Below, piece by piece: positions 34,003 to 42,896 of a stretch of 64,000 bases of DNA. Below the pieces are notes generated by a model. The model did no database searches, was not told the DNA's origin, and saw nothing but the letters and a program-made list of their open reading frames with translations. The translations under genes and the position numbers were made by a program. Within the stretch, counting starts at the first letter, position 1, and each line of letters opens with the position of its first letter. The DNA is from Clostridiales bacterium 1_7_47FAA (GTDB lineage: Bacteria > Bacillota > Clostridia > Lachnospirales > Lachnospiraceae). The stretch lies in the NCBI GenBank assembly GCA_000155435.1, contig DS990260.1, positions 1-64,000 on the forward strand. The letters run 5' to 3'.

Positions 34003-34981
34003 ACCCCTCCCGGTTCCCTCCGGCGAAATGTCCCCAAATCAGGAATCCGCCCGAAGCACCAAGGGAACATACTGCACTGATCATGGTCCTCCTTTTAAGT
34101 TGTTCCAGCCATTCCACCCGGTACGCCTCCCCCATCCTCCCCATACGGTCATGGAGTTCCCCTGCTTTCCGGCTCCAGAAGTCAAAATCAGACCATTTTC
34201 CCGGAATCAGCCCGGCCGGTATCTTCAGTTCCAGCTTCCACAGAAGGAGGATTCCAAGAAAAAGCAGGGATAATGCCAGGATTGCCAGACCAAGACGCCT
34301 TCTTTTTCCCACCCCTCTGCGCAACAGCTCCCGGCACAGCCAAATCAGTACCGCCACAGGGGCAGACATCACTGTCAGGCAGGAAAATGAGAAAAAGAGG
34401 AATCCGTCCACACACACATAGCCGTTTCCTATCCCATGACGGAACAGGATACGTTCCGCCGCTGTTTCGCCGGAGCTGTCTTTTCCGCAGCTGATGATCA
34501 TGCAGCGCATCCCTTCCTCCTTACCTGCCGGTATCAGGATGACGTATCCGGAATCATCCGTCACCCCCCGTACCACGTATGCCTGGTCACGGCACCATAC
34601 CTGTTTGCCGGACACTGACACGGAGCCGAACAGATCCATGGCCAGCCCCCTGCTGATGATACAGCCCTCCCGGTCCGACCGGCAGCCGTAGGTCCCATCC
34701 ACCAGACGCCTGAAAGCCGCCATATCCCTGGAACCATGGACCGACATACATTCCGCCTGCTTCTTCTTTCCCAGTTCACGGTTTTGGACTAAGACGTCCT
34801 CTGTCAGGGTCCAGGCCGTGATCTCCTGGCTGACCAGACGGGCAAGTTCCTCCTGTGACGGCGCGTCATCCTCCCGGTAGTACATAAAAACCTGTCCCCT
34901 GTAATCCCCGGTGCTCCACGCAGTCACCGCGCCAAATCCCCACAGGGAAAACAGCAGCAGCAAAAAAATCCATTTTCTCAT
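34001..34981 (-). CDS. Membrane protein with MacB-core-like extracellular domain
   Basis: The 326-residue protein has one N-terminal membrane anchor (residues 4-22), an extracellular region of about 160 residues, then three further membrane spans (about 190-212, 228-248 and 303-320). The segment CIISRGLAMDLFGSVSVSGK followed by YVVRGVTDDSGYV resembles the MacB periplasmic core domain of FtsX-type permeases. The typical FtsX transmembrane block is short or divergent. It overlaps the HlyD-like gene by four bases, so the two may form part of a MacAB-like assembly; no ATPase is adjacent. Confidence 0.6.
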   Translation of the reverse strand: MRKWIFLLLLFSLWGFGAVTAWSTGDYRGQVFMYYREDDAPSQEELARLVSQEITAWTLTEDVLVQNRELGKKKQAECMSVHGSRDMAAFRRLVDGTYGCRSDREGCIISRGLAMDLFGSVSVSGKQVWCRDQAYVVRGVTDDSGYVILIPAGKEEGMRCMIISCGKDSSGETAAERILFRHGIGNGYVCVDGFLFFSFSCLTVMSAPVAVLIWLCRELLRRGVGKRRRLGLAILALSLLFLGILLLWKLELKIPAGLIPGKWSDFDFWSRKAGELHDRMGRMGEAYRVEWLEQLKRRTMISAVCSLGASGGFLIWGHFAGGNREG

Positions 34982-36651
34982 TTCCCCACCACCCTGACGC
35001 GTTCACCTTCACTGACCGCTTTATCCGACGTGGTAATCAGCCTGGCATCCCGGGCCACCGGTCCTGAGACGGCTGCTCCTGTACTGCTTTTCTCCAGTAC
35101 TTCAAGGTTAATCCTGACAGCGGTCAGTTCTTCGCCCAGGATTGTCTTCGCAGGCTCTGCCGCCAGACAGTAGAATCCTATGTTATCTTCCCTCAGGGCT
35201 TCGATGGGGATTACCAGCGGATAGATGTCTGATTCCATATAGACGGAAAAGGATGCGCTGCCCCCAAGGCTTCCCTCCCCATCCGGCATCGCAGCCGTCA
35301 CCTGCGCTTTATCAGTCCCTGCTGTCTGGTCCACCGACTCCACCTCTGCCTCCACCTCCCCTGGCTGTCCTGTGATTTTCACCTTCATTTTAGTACCCTG
35401 TTTTAATAGTTCTGACTTATCCTTATCCATCTGTGCAATCAGGTTCAGGTTTCCCACTGCCAGCCTGACCTGGGAACCGGCCTGGGTCCTGTCCCCTGCC
35501 TCCAATCCAGAGTCCGCCACGATTCCGTCCACCGCCGCCTCCACACGTCCTTCACCCGCAATCAGGGCATCTGTTTTTTCAAGTTTTTTCTCTAGCTGCC
35601 GTATATCCAGTTCCATGGATTCCTGGCGCAGCCGTGAGATTTCCTTCCTGGCCGCTTCCTCTGCCATCACGCCGGCATCGGACACCTTTGCGTTCTCCAG
35701 ATTCTCCATGGACCGGTACAGGCTTTCCTCCAGCCCCTTGACCGTATCCCTTGCGTTTTTAAGCTTATCTTCCTCTGCCTTTACCGCATCTTCGTAAGCC
35801 TTGCGAAGCTCCTCCCTGGCTGTCTCTTCCCCGTAATCTATGTCCTCATATGTTTCCTCGGCCGCATACATGGCCGCCCTTTTCTCTTCCACCTCAAGGT
35901 CCTGCCCATCGCGGATGTCCTCCAGGTCTTCCTCCGCCCGCTCCAGGTCCAGCTGCGCCCGTTCCAGGTCCTCCTCCGGCGCATCCTCCCGTGCTTCCAG
36001 CTTATCCAGTTTTTTCTGCCTGTCTTCCACTTCGCGCTCCGCCTTTTTTACCGCGGCATCCCTGGCCAGCCGCGCTGCCTCATAGGCCCTCCTGGCGCTT
36101 TTCATGGCTCTCCTGTTATCTTCCTTTACCTCTTCCCTGGTCCGGTTCTTCTTCTGCACATAGTCATGCTCCAGGTCAGCTGTGGAAAACAGGTAATCCT
36201 CTTCGGCCTCTGCTAGGTCTTCCTGACCGGCTTCAAGCGCCCTCTTGGCAGCTGCCAGCTGCTGCATGGCCAATGTTTCCTCCGTCACCCTGGGAACCGG
36301 TATGCCGGAAAGCTTTTCCTGCTCCAGCAGAAGCCTTGCCTTCTCAAGTTCCAGGGACAGGTTCTCCCTTTCTTCCACCAGCCGTTCCATCTGGAGCAGG
36401 AGGATGGTATCTCCTGCCTGTACCTTCTGGCCGGGCCTCTTAAGTATTTCCCCAATCTGCATGTCCTCCGGCAGTGTGATATAGACAAAACGTCCGGCCG
36501 CGAACTCCCCTGTCCCCTCTATCTCATAGGATACGATTCCCTGTTTCCCATATCCGGTTTCAACCCTGGTAACGGTAACGCTGTCAAGCGCCCTGGATAA
36601 AAAGGTCAGGACTGCCATGATTGTCAGGAACAGTACTGCTGTCTTCTTCAT
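34978..36651 (-). CDS. HlyD-family adaptor with long coiled coil
   Basis: The 557-residue protein has a membrane anchor (residues 4-22), a lipoyl-like half motif (RPGQKVQAGDTILLL), about 300 residues of Glu/Lys/Arg/Ala-rich coiled-coil hairpin (residues 100-380), the returning lipoyl half (GIVADSGLEAGDRTQAGS) and a beta-barrel region. This is the membrane-fusion-protein plan of HlyD/MacA. The hairpin is unusually long for a Gram-positive adaptor. It lies between sugar-type permease genes and the MacB-core-like gene, nine bases after the former. Confidence 0.88.
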   Translation of the reverse strand: MKKTAVLFLTIMAVLTFLSRALDSVTVTRVETGYGKQGIVSYEIEGTGEFAAGRFVYITLPEDMQIGEILKRPGQKVQAGDTILLLQMERLVEERENLSLELEKARLLLEQEKLSGIPVPRVTEETLAMQQLAAAKRALEAGQEDLAEAEEDYLFSTADLEHDYVQKKNRTREEVKEDNRRAMKSARRAYEAARLARDAAVKKAEREVEDRQKKLDKLEAREDAPEEDLERAQLDLERAEEDLEDIRDGQDLEVEEKRAAMYAAEETYEDIDYGEETAREELRKAYEDAVKAEEDKLKNARDTVKGLEESLYRSMENLENAKVSDAGVMAEEAARKEISRLRQESMELDIRQLEKKLEKTDALIAGEGRVEAAVDGIVADSGLEAGDRTQAGSQVRLAVGNLNLIAQMDKDKSELLKQGTKMKVKITGQPGEVEAEVESVDQTAGTDKAQVTAAMPDGEGSLGGSASFSVYMESDIYPLVIPIEALREDNIGFYCLAAEPAKTILGEELTAVRINLEVLEKSSTGAAVSGPVARDARLITTSDKAVSEGERVRVVGK

Positions 36652-36660
36652 ATTGATTGC

Positions 36661-37503
36661 TCACTCCTTGATTCCTGATGCGGCAATTCCCTGTTCCAGC
36701 GATTCGGTCCCCATGACAAAGAGGATGACAGGAAGCATCATCATGATGACTGAGGCCGCCCAGGCAACCCCTGCTTTGTCCGATGTGATTTCCGGCAGAT
36801 AAAGGGACAGGGGCCAAAGCCGCCTTTCTTTTAAAAATGTCATGGGCTGCTCAATGGCATTCCAGCTCTCTAAGAATCCAAGGACTATCACAGATACGAT
36901 TCCCGGCTTTCCCACAGGAATCCCCACCCTGGCAAATATGGAAAACTCCCCAGCCCCATCCAGCCTGGCCGCCTCAATCAGCGGCCTTGGAATGGACTCA
37001 AAGAATTTAGCCATGATAAATACCGGGAATGCGGAAAAAATCCCCGGAAGTATGACTGCCAGATGGGTATTTAAAAGGCGCATCTGTTTTAACACAAGAT
37101 ATCCCGGCACCATTGTCACCTGGAAGGGCTGTATCATCAGGATGATATAGAGGAAAAACAAGGCCTTCCTTCCCCTGAACCCAAAATGTGCAAATGCCCA
37201 GGCAGCGGGCAGGGCCGCCAGCAGCTGCCCTCCCAGCACCGCGCCTGTCTGCAAACAGGAATTCCAGAACATCACATAAAATCCCGGCGAGTCCAGAAGC
37301 AGTTCCACAAAAGGGCGTAGGGTGGGATACTCCGGAAGGAACACAGCCTTGACCGGGGAATTGCCCACCCCGAACAAGGCTCCGAAACGCTCCAGCATTT
37401 CCCCCTCTGACATCAGCGCATTGCCTGCAATCAGCAGAAGAGGCAGCCAGACAAAGAGACACACCGCCGTAAGGATAAGATTGACCAGTACACGTTTTAC
37501 CAT
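36661..37503 (-). CDS. Carbohydrate ABC importer permease, MalG type
   Basis: This 280-residue permease has six predicted spans and the EAA loop EAARLDGAGEFSIFARVGIP that docks to the ATPase. Start at the ATG after AAGGAGATAGCA; the longer frame overlaps the preceding coding end. It works with the MalF-type permease and the lipoprotein encoded upstream. No cognate ATPase gene is present; a shared MsmX-type ATPase encoded elsewhere is the usual solution. Confidence 0.94.
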   Translation of the reverse strand: MVKRVLVNLILTAVCLFVWLPLLLIAGNALMSEGEMLERFGALFGVGNSPVKAVFLPEYPTLRPFVELLLDSPGFYVMFWNSCLQTGAVLGGQLLAALPAAWAFAHFGFRGRKALFFLYIILMIQPFQVTMVPGYLVLKQMRLLNTHLAVILPGIFSAFPVFIMAKFFESIPRPLIEAARLDGAGEFSIFARVGIPVGKPGIVSVIVLGFLESWNAIEQPMTFLKERRLWPLSLYLPEITSDKAGVAWAASVIMMMLPVILFVMGTESLEQGIAASGIKE

Positions 37504-37531
37504 TGCTATCTCCTTAAAGTCCCTCCCTGCG

Positions 37532-38434
37532 TCAGTCATCCAGGGACCTTTCGGCGTATCTGCGCCGGAAGACGCCTGCACACACCAGGACCGGTATCAG
37601 GACCGCCGCCTCCACCAACACGGAAGCAGCGCTCATTTTCTGTATATCCAGGGATACGAACCAGTTGTTGAACAGATGCTGCAGCATATAGATGCTTTCA
37701 TGGGGATAATCGCCCGCCACAAGATAGGCTTCCCTGAATACTTTAAAGGAATTGATGATTGACAGCACTGCGGTCAGGAAGGCCGTGCCCTTTAACCCGG
37801 GCAGTGTGATGAAGCAGAAGCACTGCCATGGACCGGCCCCGTCCACCCTGGCCGCTTCATGAAGTTCCTGGGGGATGGCGTTCAGCCCGGCCAGCCAAAG
37901 CATCATATCATACCCTGTATTTTTCCATATGTAAGTAACCACCAGGATGCCAAACGCACTTGGCTGGTTCAGCCAGTCCTGTCCGGCCAGCCCCACCAGC
38001 CCGGCCAGCTGTCCCAGAAGTCCCTGGGGATAAAAAAGCAGCTTCCATAGAAGGACCACCGAGGCAACCGGGATGGCCATGGGCAGGAGGATGGAGGTCT
38101 TATAGACATTGCCCCCTCTGCCTGACGGTGATGCATGTCCGGAGCAGGACTGTATCATCACGGCGGTACAGAGGGAAAATGCCATCAGCGCAGGGATGCA
38201 CACCAGGATGAAACGCAGCGTATTTAAGGCCGCCAGGAGGAATGCCCGGCTCTCCAGCACAAGCCTGAAGTTAGCCAGTCCCACGAACCGTCCCCCAACC
38301 GCCTGCCTGAAGGAGCGCGCCACCATATCCGCAAACGGGATCAGGATGAAGACAGCCGCCCCTGCCAGGCTGGGGGCCAGGAACAGCCATGCCTTCCTAT
38401 TCCGAGAAATACAGATCTGCTTTGTTCTGCGCAT
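37532..38434 (-). CDS. Carbohydrate ABC importer permease, MalF/UgpA type
   Basis: This 300-residue permease has six spans and the EAA loop EAARVDGAGPWQCFCFITLP. The N-terminus RKAWLFLAPSLAGAAVFILIPF is typical. The start is uncertain: the ATG giving MRRTKQICISRN overlaps the end of the binding-protein gene by 38 bases and lacks a strong ribosome binding site, so translation may be coupled. Confidence 0.92.
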   Translation of the reverse strand: MRRTKQICISRNRKAWLFLAPSLAGAAVFILIPFADMVARSFRQAVGGRFVGLANFRLVLESRAFLLAALNTLRFILVCIPALMAFSLCTAVMIQSCSGHASPSGRGGNVYKTSILLPMAIPVASVVLLWKLLFYPQGLLGQLAGLVGLAGQDWLNQPSAFGILVVTYIWKNTGYDMMLWLAGLNAIPQELHEAARVDGAGPWQCFCFITLPGLKGTAFLTAVLSIINSFKVFREAYLVAGDYPHESIYMLQHLFNNWFVSLDIQKMSAASVLVEAAVLIPVLVCAGVFRRRYAERSLDD

Positions 38435-40649
38435 TTGCGGCTGCCTGCTCCAGCGGCATGTTTCCATCAAAGAATCCCATTGTCTCATCAACTATGATCT
38501 CCACAAGTACCCGGTCCGTCCTGATTGGGTGCGTGGCCATGGCCGCGGTTTCAAATAACATTTGGCACTCTTCCCTGGTAGGCGAACTGCCGGTGATACT
38601 ATAAGAACCGTCGCCCAGGGTCACACTCAAGCCCCCGCCCTTATCCCCGCGGTCCACCCATACGTCTACTGCCCTGGTATTCACCGGGAGGCCGTCTGAG
38701 AGGTCACTGGACTGCACCTCCTGCCCCAGCACAAAGAGGACGAATTCCTCTGCCAGTCCTTTCCTCGGGCTTGCCTGGTTGATTCCAATGGTACCGTTTG
38801 GCAGATAGGATGCATTTACACCCTCCATCCTGTACCCATTCTTTTTCTGTACCGCCAGCAGAAGCGGCATGTCAAACATCCCTCTTACTTTATCCACGGC
38901 GGCAGCCGACAGGTTCCGGTCCACACGGTCGAATTCACTTCCAGGGAATCCGTCCGCGCTGTCAACACGGTTATAGACACGCCCTCTTCCCCCATCCTCG
39001 GATTCATCAAAGCTGACCCTGGCCCCGCTGGCATCCCCCAGTATCTTTACGGTCTCAATCAGCTCCTGGATTTTGCCCGGACGCAGCTTACCCGTGGCGC
39101 TGTCCACAATCTCGTCATAGGTCAGCGCGATTACCTGCCGCATCAGGTTCTCATAGCTGCACTTAGGACGCAGCGGAAGGTGGGACGGGTCGCTCTGGTA
39201 GTTCCGCATTGCTTCCAGGGATGACAGGCTTCCTATGGCCTCCTGGTCGCCGTATGCAACGAACAGGATCATTCTGGACGGTATATGGTATATGCTTTTA
39301 TCTGTCTGCGTATAAGGTCCTGCGGCCTGTTCCATCAGCTCCCCTGAGGATATCATCGGCTCCAGGATTCCCCGCATATCCTCCAGCACGCCTTTTTCAA
39401 TGTAAGATTCCACCGGAAGGCCGTCCAGTATCAGGACATCCGCGCCATTACCGCCCAGAAGCTCGGTATTCAGCGCGCGGATGGTGTCTGAGGCCGTGGT
39501 GTTGCCGCCGCCTTCCTGCCCTCCGATCAGCTCCACCTTCACGTCCGGATGCTTCAGCTGGAACATGGAAGCCGCCTGGCGTATGGTGGACATGTTTTCC
39601 AGGTCCAGACCATATACGGTCAGCGTTTCAAAGGGCGCGGAAGGCATATCCCTGTCATATGTGTAATGTTTTATCTCATGCAGGTCAGATTGGGACATCC
39701 ACACATAGAAATCAGTTTCATTTCCCACAAACAGTTTCCTGATGTATGCACTGGGAAGGCTCAGGGAGTTAAGGGTCCCGTCCGCCACTGTCTCCCAAAG
39801 GCTCCCGCCCTGGTTCATATGGTGGATACCCTCTGGATCAGCCGTGTAAAACCCGCCTTTCCCATCCGGCGCCATAGCCGCATACATACTGCTAAGGTCC
39901 GTGGACCGGTACGCGTATTCGGTTGTTGCGGCCGCTGACTGGCTGGAGATGTCATATTCCAGAAAGCCCTTGCTTCCATTGGTAATATACTGGTTTCCGG
40001 CAAGAAGACCGGATGTCTTCCATTCTGATGCGCCGGACTCCTGAGGCAGGGAGAACAGCTTTTCCCCTGTCTGGCTGTATGCAGACGTTTCCCGTCCGGT
40101 TGATAACAGGATTGTCCCATCTTCTGTAACAGCCCCAAAATCAACCTGCGTGTCGTAATATCCCCGGTCATTTTTCACTGAGAATACATGTTCCAAAAGG
40201 GCCTGGGGCGCCTGCCCCTCTGACAGCCTGGCCATATTGCATTTGTAGTCATCCCCGCCCTGATATAACACATAGCGGTTTCCATCCCCGCCATATATCA
40301 TGTGCAGGCTGTCATAGGGAAATGTCAGCCCTTCCATCATGCTCTCTTCCTGTTTCTCCCAGCCATCCCCGGTCCACACGTACCGGATGGCCGTCTTATC
40401 CTTATCCCTGATTGTGTATAGTTCCAGTTCCTTATCCCAGGTCTGTCCCACATCCGCCACATGTTCCCCGTCTTCCAGGGGAATGCCGATACTGCTTTCC
40501 ACGTATCTTCCCCTGGGTATGTCCTTCTCCTGGCGCGTCTGGTTTTCCCCTGACGTACCCGGTTCAGGCGTTCCAGGGGCTGAACACCCCCACAGTCCTG
40601 TTACTACGATACATGCTGTAAGGCAAAGGCCCATCAGCTTTTTTATCAT
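38397..40649 (-). CDS. Large extracellular solute-binding lipoprotein
   Basis: The 750-residue protein has lipobox L-W-G-C (Cys 22). Residues about 45-340 are not a binding-protein fold; they show repeated short beta-strand blocks with Asp/Gly/Trp turns, like a beta-propeller. From about residue 345 a family 1 solute-binding domain begins (MSTIRQAASMFQLKHPDVKV, GADVLILDGLPVESYIEKG). The double length is unusual; typical binding proteins have 420-550 residues. It is the first gene of the importer operon, divergent from the two-component system. Confidence 0.88.
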   Translation of the reverse strand: MIKKLMGLCLTACIVVTGLWGCSAPGTPEPGTSGENQTRQEKDIPRGRYVESSIGIPLEDGEHVADVGQTWDKELELYTIRDKDKTAIRYVWTGDGWEKQEESMMEGLTFPYDSLHMIYGGDGNRYVLYQGGDDYKCNMARLSEGQAPQALLEHVFSVKNDRGYYDTQVDFGAVTEDGTILLSTGRETSAYSQTGEKLFSLPQESGASEWKTSGLLAGNQYITNGSKGFLEYDISSQSAAATTEYAYRSTDLSSMYAAMAPDGKGGFYTADPEGIHHMNQGGSLWETVADGTLNSLSLPSAYIRKLFVGNETDFYVWMSQSDLHEIKHYTYDRDMPSAPFETLTVYGLDLENMSTIRQAASMFQLKHPDVKVELIGGQEGGGNTTASDTIRALNTELLGGNGADVLILDGLPVESYIEKGVLEDMRGILEPMISSGELMEQAAGPYTQTDKSIYHIPSRMILFVAYGDQEAIGSLSSLEAMRNYQSDPSHLPLRPKCSYENLMRQVIALTYDEIVDSATGKLRPGKIQELIETVKILGDASGARVSFDESEDGGRGRVYNRVDSADGFPGSEFDRVDRNLSAAAVDKVRGMFDMPLLLAVQKKNGYRMEGVNASYLPNGTIGINQASPRKGLAEEFVLFVLGQEVQSSDLSDGLPVNTRAVDVWVDRGDKGGGLSVTLGDGSYSITGSSPTREECQMLFETAAMATHPIRTDRVLVEIIVDETMGFFDGNMPLEQAAANAQNKADLYFSE

Positions 40650-40695
40650 TGCAAATCCCTCCCTCATGATCCGTGATTTTTGTGATACCCGTATC

Positions 40696-40773
40696 ATATC
40701 AGACAAATCTCTAAAAAACCTTAAAAAATGGAAGAATTTCTTTTAGGATTTTTAGAGATTTGTCTGATATAAT
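40696..40773. promoter_or_regulatory. Divergent promoter region with 30-bp inverted repeat
   Basis: Near-perfect arms (40696-40726 and 40741-40770) flank a 14-base centre. Each arm ends in a -10-like hexamer facing outward: TATAAT (40768-40773) for the two-component genes and TATGAT (rc of 40694-40699) for the importer operon. Neither has a recognisable -35; instead each arm holds near-direct repeats (TTTTAGGATTT, TTAGAGATTT), as expected for promoters activated by an OmpR/PhoB-type regulator. Confidence 0.75.
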
Positions 40774-40863
40774 GTTTTTGATGATTTAACACAAGCTTCA
40801 ATACAATAAGGATACCGGTACCGCGTCACATCAACATGGGTACTGGTGGCGCGAGGTATGAAC

Positions 40864-41550
40864 ATGAGGATTCTGCTGGTTGAAGATGATAGGGAATTAA
40901 GTGGCACCATAAAGCTGCAGCTGGAACAGGCAGGCTATGAAACTGACTGCTGCGGACAGGGACAGGAGGCATTCTATTATGCGTCTGAATATCCCTATGA
41001 TGTGATAATATTGGACCGGATGCTTCCCCAGATGGACGGGCTCAGCGTGCTCCAGGGACTGCGGCGGATGGATATCACCACACCGGTCATCATTACCACT
41101 GCGCTGGACGGCGTCAATGACAGGATAGACGGGCTGGACGCCGGGGCCGACGACTATCTGGTTAAGCCATATGCTGCCGGTGAGCTGCTTGCCAGGATCC
41201 GGGCAGTCACCAGACGGCCCGGCAGGCTGGAACAGGGCCGCGCAAAAACATTTTCCAATATAACCATGGACACGGACCGCCGTGAACTGGCCGGGCCTTC
41301 CGGCACTGTCAGCTTAAGCAGGAGGGAGGCCGCCCTCATGGAATACCTGATGCGCAATGCCGGGCAGGTACTCCCCCGGGGGCTGATACTGTCCTACATA
41401 TGGGGGCCTGACTCCGAAGTGGAGGACGGCAATCTTGACAACTATATCTATTTCCTAAGAAGGCGCCTCAAGGCCGTTGGCACGGCTGCCCAGATTAAGA
41501 CCGTGCACGGGATTGGCTACCGCCTTGAGGATGGAGGCGGCCATGATTAA
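40864..41550 (+). CDS. OmpR-family response regulator
   Basis: The 228-residue protein has a receiver domain with acidic pair at residues 8-9, phospho-acceptor Asp 51 (IILDRMLPQMDG) and Lys in YLVKPYAAGEL, then a winged-helix trans_reg_C domain (LSRREAALMEYLMRN, HGIGYRLE). The ATG seven bases after GAGG was chosen; an upstream GTG and ATG are in frame but poorly spaced. A possible hairpin formed by ACCGGTACC and GGTACTGGT (about 40814-40847) lies just before the ribosome binding site. It is the likely factor acting at the inverted repeat at 40696-40770. Confidence 0.95.
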   Translation: MRILLVEDDRELSGTIKLQLEQAGYETDCCGQGQEAFYYASEYPYDVIILDRMLPQMDGLSVLQGLRRMDITTPVIITTALDGVNDRIDGLDAGADDYLVKPYAAGELLARIRAVTRRPGRLEQGRAKTFSNITMDTDRRELAGPSGTVSLSRREAALMEYLMRNAGQVLPRGLILSYIWGPDSEVEDGNLDNYIYFLRRRLKAVGTAAQIKTVHGIGYRLEDGGGHD

Positions 41551-42862
41551 AAAACTGCACCGGCAGCTCACCGCCCTTTTTACCATGGTAACCGGCCTTA
41601 TCCTGACCCTGGTGGTCATAGGAAGCCTGGTGGTCAGTTCCAGGGAACTGGAGAAAAAAACACTGGAAGCCTTCCAGAATGATGTCCTTAACATCACCTC
41701 CAGGCTTCAGTCCGGCGCCACCATCAGCTGTACCTGGCTGTCACAGCTGGAAAGCAGCGGCAGGCTCATCATACATATCGAGGACAACGGGATTCCCCTG
41801 CTCTATTCCGGCTCCTGGTCCCCGCTCACCGACCGGGATCTCTTGATTGGACGCGCCAGGGAAATGGCCCTGGCCCAGCACATCGACCCATCCCTAAGGC
41901 CGGTATCCTCCTCGCTGCTGCGCAGCCCCGTATACACGGTGGAGGGAAACCACAAGGATTCCTATCTTGGATGTGTCCTTGTACTTCCGGTCGGTAAGGG
42001 GTTCCAGAGCCTGACCCTGCTGGCCTATAAAGATCCTGCCTCATCCAGCCTGTACAGTCAGGGATTCCTGTTCCTCCTCCTCAACCTGGCGGGAATCGTG
42101 GCCCTTATGTCAGTAAGCTGGATCCTGGTGGGGAAATCCTTAAAGCCGCTGAAGGAAAGCCAGCAAAAGCAAAATGAATTCATCGCGGCAGCCTCCCATG
42201 AACTGAGGGCGCCCCTGGCCGTCATACGTTCCAGCCTGTCCGCGGCCCGGTCAATGCCGCAGAACCGGGAGCAGTTCATGGATAATATCGATAAGGAATG
42301 CTGCCGTATGTCCTATCTGGTGGGCGATATGCTGCTTCTGGCATCCGCGGACGCGGGACACTGGGTCATACGCATGGCGCCCCTGGACATGGATACCCTT
42401 CTCATCGATATGTACGAACGGTTCGAACCGCTCTACCAGGACAAAGGGGTTCATCTGCTTTTAGAGCTTCCGGAATCCTCCCTGCCCAGGATAAACGGGG
42501 ACGGGAAACGCCTGGAGCAGATTCTGTCCATTCTTTTGGACAATGCCCTGCGGTATACCCCAAAGAGCGGTTCTGTCAGACTTTCCGCCTCCGTGGAGCA
42601 GGTTACCCATCTGCTGGCCGGAAACAAAAAAAGCCTGTGTCTGACCGTGTCAGACCAGGGCTGCGGAATCGATGATCATGCAAAAAAACATATTTTTGAC
42701 CGTTTTTACCAGGCCGACAGCTCCAGAAGCGACAAACAGCATTACGGACTGGGACTGAGCATTGCCAAAGAGCTGGTACAGAAACATGGCGGCTCCATCA
42801 GCGTTACGGATTCACCATCCGGAGGCGCCTGCTTTGTGGTGCGCCTGCCGGTGATGCCGTGA
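41543..42862 (+). CDS. Sensor histidine kinase
   Basis: The 439-residue protein has two membrane spans (about residues 10-32 and 172-195) bracketing a 140-residue extracellular sensor with no known fold. It has a HisKA domain with phospho-acceptor His 219 (ASHELRAPLAVI) and a HATPase domain (NALRYTPKSG, DQGCGIDDHAKKHIFDRFY, YGLGLSIAKEL). It overlaps the regulator gene by eight bases. It probably senses the ligand, or the state, of the divergent importer. Confidence 0.95.
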   Translation: MIKKLHRQLTALFTMVTGLILTLVVIGSLVVSSRELEKKTLEAFQNDVLNITSRLQSGATISCTWLSQLESSGRLIIHIEDNGIPLLYSGSWSPLTDRDLLIGRAREMALAQHIDPSLRPVSSSLLRSPVYTVEGNHKDSYLGCVLVLPVGKGFQSLTLLAYKDPASSSLYSQGFLFLLLNLAGIVALMSVSWILVGKSLKPLKESQQKQNEFIAAASHELRAPLAVIRSSLSAARSMPQNREQFMDNIDKECCRMSYLVGDMLLLASADAGHWVIRMAPLDMDTLLIDMYERFEPLYQDKGVHLLLELPESSLPRINGDGKRLEQILSILLDNALRYTPKSGSVRLSASVEQVTHLLAGNKKSLCLTVSDQGCGIDDHAKKHIFDRFYQADSSRSDKQHYGLGLSIAKELVQKHGGSISVTDSPSGGACFVVRLPVMP

Positions 42863-42896
42863 ATCAGCCTTGTCCGCCCTCCCCATCCAGTGTGGG

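Noticed and set aside
35850-36443. Plus-strand Pro/Ser/Ala-rich frame
   Set aside because: Shadow of the Glu/Lys-rich coiled coil of the HlyD-like gene on the other strand.
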